From Cerasibacillus quisquiliarum (GTDB taxonomy: Bacteria > Bacillota > Bacilli > Bacillales > Amphibacillaceae): a DNA stretch of 57,496 nucleotides. The DNA lies in the NCBI RefSeq assembly GCF_014202495.1, contig NZ_JACHHA010000015.1, positions 1 through 57,496 of the forward strand, read 5' to 3'. The translations under genes were made by a program, and so were the position numbers. Of the stretch, positions 53,660 through 57,496 are shown piece by piece. The notes beneath the pieces were generated by a model, which was not told the DNA's origin, ran no database searches, and saw nothing but the letters and a program-made list of their open reading frames with translations. Each line of letters begins with the position of its first letter. The first letter of the stretch is position 1.

Positions 53660-54084
53660 CTATTCAAAAAATTCCATATATGATTTTTCCTGTTTGTAGT
53701 AATCAAGTCTATCTTGCAAAGTACCCGTATGAAATTCAAATTTATGGCCGTCAGGATCTGTAAAATAAACCGATTTCTTATCCCTTGCATCTCTTTTACG
53801 TCCTGGCAATATGTTTACATATTTAATTCCTTTAATCTATCATATATCTCATCAAATTCTGTTTCGTCTACTGAAAAAGCAATATGTGTATATGATTGAC
53901 TTATTTCGTTACGTGGAATGTCCTTCTCAAGATTGAGAGCAAGCCACATTCCATTCAAGTCGAAGTAGGCAGTGTTTCTTCCTTTTACCAATAATTTAGC
54001 GCCGAATATTTTTTGATAAAAATCAATGGAACGTCCTAAATCAGAAACGGAAAATAACAAATGATTGATACCCTTTATTGACAT
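53660..54084 (-). pseudogene. fosB: FosB-type fosfomycin thiol transferase, frameshifted
   Basis: The N-terminal frame matches FosB: KGINHLLFSVSDLGRSIDFY (with the metal-ligand His7), then DIPRNEISQSYTHIAFSVDE. It stops at the end of LKELNM. In another frame the protein continues [40 protein letters not shown] and ends MEFFE. One extra base near 53814-53818 explains the break. Intact FosB adds bacillithiol to fosfomycin. The ATG at 54084 follows AAGGTG. If the frameshift is real, the gene is inactive. Confidence 0.85.
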
Positions 54085-54355
54085 GTTTATCACCTTAAGG
54101 TTAGTTTAGTGTTTTGGCAACTCATCATCCGGAATTTTCTTATAATAAAGATTATAACAGAAAACATATATATTTCACTGGAAATTCAGTCAATTATATG
54201 TAAATTAATACTTAAAAAAGAAAAATGAAAATAACAAAAATCATAAAGAGAGTGGATTCATTGAGATGATAGATTTATCCACCTATTATTCTGAGAAGAC
54301 TTGTTATTAAGTAATTATTTTTTTTATAATATGGATAAAAAGGGAGGAATGATGC

Positions 54356-54565
54356 ATGATGAATCCACTTAGATTCCGTTTTTATCTCGAAGTTTTGGCT
54401 ATTTCAATGGGGATTGTGCTTATTGTTTGTGTCATTCCAATCCAAGCGTTTATAAAAGGGGAAGTAAGAGCGTTAACGGTATTTTGTGGGACAATTCTCT
54501 GGTTCACTATTTTCCTCTATAACGAAACATTTCATATTCTTATCGAGAAATGGTTTAAACGATGA
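54356..54565 (+). CDS. Small membrane protein, two helices
   Basis: The 69-residue protein has two helices (YLEVLAISMGIVLIVCVIPI and ALTVFCGTILWFTIFLY) and a basic C-terminus. GGGAGGAATGATGC precedes the ATG at 54356; a second ATG follows directly. The family is not recognised. It is a single-gene unit. Confidence 0.6.
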   Translation: MMNPLRFRFYLEVLAISMGIVLIVCVIPIQAFIKGEVRALTVFCGTILWFTIFLYNETFHILIEKWFKR

Positions 54566-54633
54566 TTTGCATATTTAAGGAGAGTCTTCATACCATTTAG
54601 AGCATTTTAACAACAAATTCCCTTTAGAACTAT

Positions 54634-54729
54634 TTAGATAAGATTGATCCAGCTTCTCCTTTTGTACAATATTCTGATAACCGTAATTAACTTATCCTTT
54701 TCATTAACAACATAAAATACAATATCCAC
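54634..54729 (-). pseudogene. RelE/YoeB-type toxin, C-terminal remnant
   Basis: After the antitoxin stop a short frame reads VDIVFYVVNEKDKLITVIRI and LYKRRSWINLI before TAA. This is the typical last strand and C-terminal tail of RelE-fold toxins. The first two thirds of the toxin are gone. Confidence 0.65.
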
Positions 54730-54732
54730 TAT

Positions 54733-54969
54733 TCATTTCCGAATGCCTTTATGAACTAATCTATTATCAGTAACCAAAGCACTCCTTAACGGCATATCAG
54801 CTAAGGTATTAATCCTTTTAGCAAGCTTTTCATACGTTTCAATACTCATGACAGCTAAATCTTTATGTCCATTTTTAGTTATATAAACTGACTTATCATA
54901 TTCGCTACAAAGATCTAGTATTTCTCTATATTTATGTCTTAAATCTGAACTTGATTTTATTAATTGTAT
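54733..54969 (-). pseudogene. Phd/YefM-family antitoxin, start codon lost
   Basis: The frame reads IQLIKSSSDLRHKYREILDL, SEYDKSVYITKNGHKDLAVM and SIETYEKLAKRINTLADMPL, the standard Phd/YefM fold. At the expected start, a suitable distance after AGGAAG, the codon is ATA instead of ATG. The C-terminal part after residue 60 is plausible. Its toxin partner is mostly deleted, so the system is dead or nearly so. Confidence 0.7.
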
Positions 54970-55061
54970 AATTAATACTTCCTAATCTAATGTATCATGA
55001 TCATGATATGCATTACTTTTTACACTTAATCGTTTCTTACCTGCATGCATTAGGAGTTAAG

Positions 55062-55363
55062 TCACCAAAGCGGCTCTTCTTCATTAGAAAGTTTAATCAA
55101 ATACGGATAAATTCCCAAAACAATAACAATCAAAGGGATCATAAGAACAATAACATTCCACCAAGGAAGGTTTAACAATAAATTAATAGGTACAGCGATT
55201 AATGGGATGATACTTATCATGGAGGTTCTTTTTCTAGATGCTGCTGATTCATATTGTTTTTTTCCACTGTTTTTTTCCACAATATGGACATTTTAATCTA
55301 AACAATGATTTAACGGTTTGCTTCCATGTCCATTCACTCTTACAGTTATGACAAGTAGGCATT
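55062..55363 (-). pseudogene. TIGR04104-type zinc-finger membrane protein, split by a 13-bp duplication
   Basis: From the ATG at 55363 (AAAGGAAGTGATTTAA before it) the frame reads MPTCHNCKSEWTWKQTVKSL and CPYCGKKQ, the CxxC-x20-CxxC zinc finger. It then shifts out of frame at a tandem duplication of TGTTTTTTTCCAC (plus strand, 55255-55267 and 55268-55280). Without one copy it continues QYESAASRKRTSMISIIPLI with two membrane helices and ends at 55062. An internal ATG could still yield the membrane half. Confidence 0.8.
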
Positions 55364-55521
55364 TAAATCACTTCCTTTAATTTATTTGAAAACATTTAAT
55401 AGATTGATTATATAACTATATATTAGCATAATTTTCTCAATTTACATAGGGCACTGCGGAGTTACCAAGGCCTCTCAGCTAATTTTACATAAATTGAACG
55501 GATTAATCTAATCATGAAAAA

Positions 55522-55553
55522 ATCTTGGGTTCCTATTAATAAGAATCCAAGAT
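55522..55553 (-). terminator. Terminator of the yitT-like gene
   Basis: On the minus strand ATCTTGGATTC pairs with GAACCCAAGAT (one G-T pair) and is followed by TTTTTTC. Confidence 0.8.
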
Positions 55554-55585
55554 CAATTTTAAGCTGACTACTAAAACCAATCATA

Positions 55586-56458
55586 CTAATGAATATTACG
55601 TTTTTTAAAGTTTCCGCCTCTCACTTCTGCCACATCATATACTGCTACAAAGGCTTGATTATCTATTTCATAAATAATCTCTTTCATTTTACTATCTTCT
55701 AAACGGTTAATGACACATGTAATTTCTTTGAACTGTTCATTTGAATAACCGCCTTCAACTAAGTTATACGTTGCGCTTCGTCCAAGGCGATCACGTATCG
55801 TTTCAACCATTAATTCAGGTTTATTCGTAATAATTTTAAAGGTCTTGGAACCACTTAAACCTTCTTCAACGGTTTGAATGACCTTAGAAGCAATAAAGTA
55901 GGCGATTCCCGATAAGAAAGCTCCGCGAAGACCAAATACAGTGGAGACAACAATGAAGACAAATAAATTTAGAAATAAAATGAAGTCACTTGTCCCAAAA
56001 GGTAATTTTCGTGAAAGGAGTACGGCTAACATATCAATCCCATCTAATGCACCACCATTACGTAATGCTAACCCCATCCCAAATCCAATAACAATACCAC
56101 CAATAACAGTAACTAACAACGTATCTCCTTCAATAATGGTTGGGATATGGCGCATAATGCTCGTCCCAAATGCAAGTGAAGCAATCCCAATAATGGAATT
56201 GATTGCAAAGCTTTTCCCAATTTGTTTATAACCTAAAAAGATGAACGGTATATTTAATAGCGCAATTAAAATTCCTAAAGGCAGTCCCGTTAATTGTGAT
56301 CCAACGATACTTAAACCTGTCACACCACCATCTGATACATTGTTCGGAATGAGTATCGCTTCTAATCCGTATGCTGTAATAAATGCTCCAATCATAATTA
56401 GTATTGCCCGCAAAATCTTCTTCAGCATAATCATGATATTTTGTTTCGTTAAACTCAT
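55586..56458 (-). CDS. YitT family membrane protein (DUF161/DUF2179)
   Basis: The 290-residue protein has five to six N-terminal helices with two YitT repeats (YGLEAILIPNNVSDGGVTGL and ALRNGGALDGIDMLAVLLSR). A C-terminal cytoplasmic DUF2179 domain follows (KTFKIITNKPELMVETIRDR, GGYSNEQFKEITCVINRLE). Length and order match the family. The function is not settled. The ATG at 56458 follows AAGAGGACAAGGT. It is monocistronic with a terminator downstream. Confidence 0.92.
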   Translation of the reverse strand: MSLTKQNIMIMLKKILRAILIMIGAFITAYGLEAILIPNNVSDGGVTGLSIVGSQLTGLPLGILIALLNIPFIFLGYKQIGKSFAINSIIGIASLAFGTSIMRHIPTIIEGDTLLVTVIGGIVIGFGMGLALRNGGALDGIDMLAVLLSRKLPFGTSDFILFLNLFVFIVVSTVFGLRGAFLSGIAYFIASKVIQTVEEGLSGSKTFKIITNKPELMVETIRDRLGRSATYNLVEGGYSNEQFKEITCVINRLEDSKMKEIIYEIDNQAFVAVYDVAEVRGGNFKKRNIH

Positions 56459-56476
56459 ACCTTGTCCTCTTTCCAA

Positions 56477-56813
56477 ATTTTATTTCATTAGGAAATCAAC
56501 CATTCATTCTCTTTCAGCATGGATACATCATCATTGTTTGTAGGAGCCATTGTGTAAATAACTTGCCATTGGATAGTTACTTTGCATTAGAAATTCCTTA
56601 CTAATATAATGAAACCAATTACTGTTAACTATGTATGATTGTTTCTTAATAAAATAATTATAAGTGAAATGAGGATGGGAACACAATCGAGACATATTCT
56701 TACAATATCAGGGAGTCATGTTTTTATAAATAAAATGAATATGAAAACATTTTGAACTTAATGATTGCTTTTGGTATGTTAATAGCGTTTCTCTATATCA
56801 GACAAAAATAAAA
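56477..56813. other. Intergenic region without a supported gene
   Basis: This AT-rich stretch contains the upstream region of the yitT-like gene. No gene, RNA or strong promoter was recognised. Confidence 0.4.
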
Positions 56814-56849
56814 AATCCCTCATATGCTCGTAAAGCGTATTGAGGGATT
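56814..56849 (-). terminator. Terminator after the truncated GNAT gene
   Basis: On the minus strand AATCCCTCA pairs with TGAGGGATT, with further inner pairing, followed by TTTTTATTTTTG. It lies 150 bp after the GNAT stop. A second hairpin at 56896-56925 (AACTGTTCCATG/CATGGGACGGTT, two G-T pairs) lies between them. Confidence 0.75.
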
Positions 56850-56999
56850 ACTATTCTTTAAATGCCTTCCCCTCTTGATGGGGTTGGTCTATTGTAACTG
56901 TTCCATGTGACAGCATGGGACGGTTTTAATTAAAATATGCTTACTTAGACTAGATCCAAGCCATTTAAATTTATTTTTTAAATCAAACACATTCAAAAA

Positions 57000-57325
57000 T
57001 TACTTTGCGTTCATATAATAGATTAGATTATCGGTCCATCCACCAAATTCATATATAAATTTTTCTCCTATGCATTCAAATTTCATACCGACACTTTCGG
57101 CTAAATGAATGGATGCGGTATTATCTAAGTTTATATGAGCCTCAATGCGGTGGAAGTGGAGGCTTTTAAAGGCGATATGAAGTGCCTCTTTTACTGCCTC
57201 TTTGCCATAACCCTGTCTCCAAAATTGGTTATGAAGTCTGTATCCTATAGCTCCCCATTGGAATTCGTCTCTCATAATTGTTGAGAAATCTACATAGCCA
57301 ATATTTTTATTATCTTTTTTGCGAA
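57000..57325 (-). pseudogene. GNAT acetyltransferase, 5' end cut by an insertion sequence
   Basis: The C-terminal half of a RimJ/RimL-type acetyltransferase is intact: NIGYVDFSTIMRDEFQWGAI, the acetyl-CoA loop FWRQGYGKEAVKEALHIAF, and NTASIHLAESVGMKFECIGE. The reading frame runs back to about 57325 (LRKKDNK) and stops exactly where the insertion sequence begins. The first half (about 70 residues) is not in this window. It may lie beyond the element. Confidence 0.85.
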
Positions 57326-57496
57326 GGCTCTGTTAAAGTTAGTTGTTGATAATTGATTTTAAAGAACGAATGTTCTGTAATTGAACTAACTACATTAGGG
57401 TTGGTGATGATTGTGAGAGCGACTGAAATCCTTAAAGCCATTCAAAAACTAAATCCCGCAGAGAAGCACAGATTGCGTGAATATTTAATTGATGCA
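57326..57496 (+). mobile_element. Left end of an insertion sequence, IS1595-like, cut by the window edge
   Basis: The presumed terminal repeat starts GGCTCTGTTAAAGTTAG at 57326, abutting the broken GNAT frame. A coding frame opens at ATG 57407 (or GTG 57413) behind AGGGTTGGTGATG and reads TEILKAIQKLNPAEKHRLRE to the window edge. This opening resembles the N-terminal helices of IS1595-family transposases, assigned from memory. The catalytic part is outside the window. Confidence 0.7.
57407..57496 (+). CDS. Transposase, N-terminal 30 residues only
   Basis: The frame starts MIVRATEILKAIQKLNPAEK and remains open at the window edge. It lies 81 bp inside the insertion-sequence end. The helix-rich start with LNPAEKHRLREYL is typical of short N-terminal domains before the zinc ribbon of IS1595-type transposases, but the diagnostic DDE region is not visible here. 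Start at ATG 57407 or GTG 57413. Confidence 0.6.
   Translation, partial: MIVRATEILKAIQKLNPAEKHRLREYLIDA

Noticed and set aside
2506..55363. Sequencing error as the sole cause of all frameshifts
   Set aside because: Many long genes (nnr, ATPase, GMC, protease, HemAT) are intact, and several lesions are not homopolymer indels (13-bp duplication, large deletions, point stops). Error remains possible for individual homopolymer cases.

Overview
The window looks like a chromosomal segment of a low-GC, Gram-positive member of the Bacillaceae. The ribosome binding sites are strong AGGAGG-type, TTG and GTG starts are common, and the gene families are typical of the group (Nnr, DUF1054, YitT, PsiE, HemAT, BsSCO, FosB, LytTR/DUF3021). 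The genus cannot be fixed from sequence alone. No rRNA, tRNA, CRISPR array or prophage was seen.

Layout. 0.6-5.2 kb: an EamA transporter, then a decayed patch with an ABC-2 permease broken by three single-base frameshifts and the C-terminal remnant of an FtsX-type permease. 5.2-10.1 kb: PsiE, a MerR/TipAS regulator with a classic 19-bp-spacer promoter, a tandem array of 52-bp units, a GNAT, the NAD(P)HX repair enzyme Nnr and a SnoaL-like protein. 10.4-16 kb: a gas/metal-response island with a Crp/Fnr regulator, a P1B-type metal ATPase, a detached CPTC metallochaperone, a short Ric-type iron-sulfur repair protein and the haem aerotaxis sensor HemAT. Two Fnr-type boxes, each centred 41.5 bp from a predicted start, lie in the divergent gap between chaperone and Ric genes. 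16-25.6 kb: hypothetical genes, an operon for a Tat-exported GMC dehydrogenase with its own TatA, a SCO1-type copper protein, an acetamidase/formamidase, and a LysR regulator divergent from an EamA exporter. 25.6-29.3 kb: an ABC ATPase-permease-LytTR-DUF3021 operon, a small membrane ORF and a cupin. 29.4-33 kb: a second 52-bp array, GrpB, Nudix and DUF6176 genes, a NIPSNAP-CPCC fusion and DUF1054. 33.3-34.1 kb: a dead IS4-family transposase. 34-44.4 kb: secreted or surface proteins (chymotrypsin-fold protease, Asp-box propeller, papain-like amidase), a transporter and a macro-domain protein.

From about 44.5 kb to the right edge the window is a gene graveyard. Intact GNAT, Nudix, nitroreductase and kinase-like genes alternate with broken ones: a tubby-like protein, relBE, a membrane paralogue, an alpha/beta hydrolase, a GNAT, fosB, a yefM/relE remnant and a TIGR04104 protein. 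At the right edge an insertion sequence resembling the IS1595 family cuts another GNAT gene.

The observations most worth a second look are the two unrelated tandem arrays that share a 52-bp period and both sit between convergent genes, and the paired Fnr boxes tying a metal ATPase operon to Ric. All functional statements come from reading translations and motifs. No database search was run.
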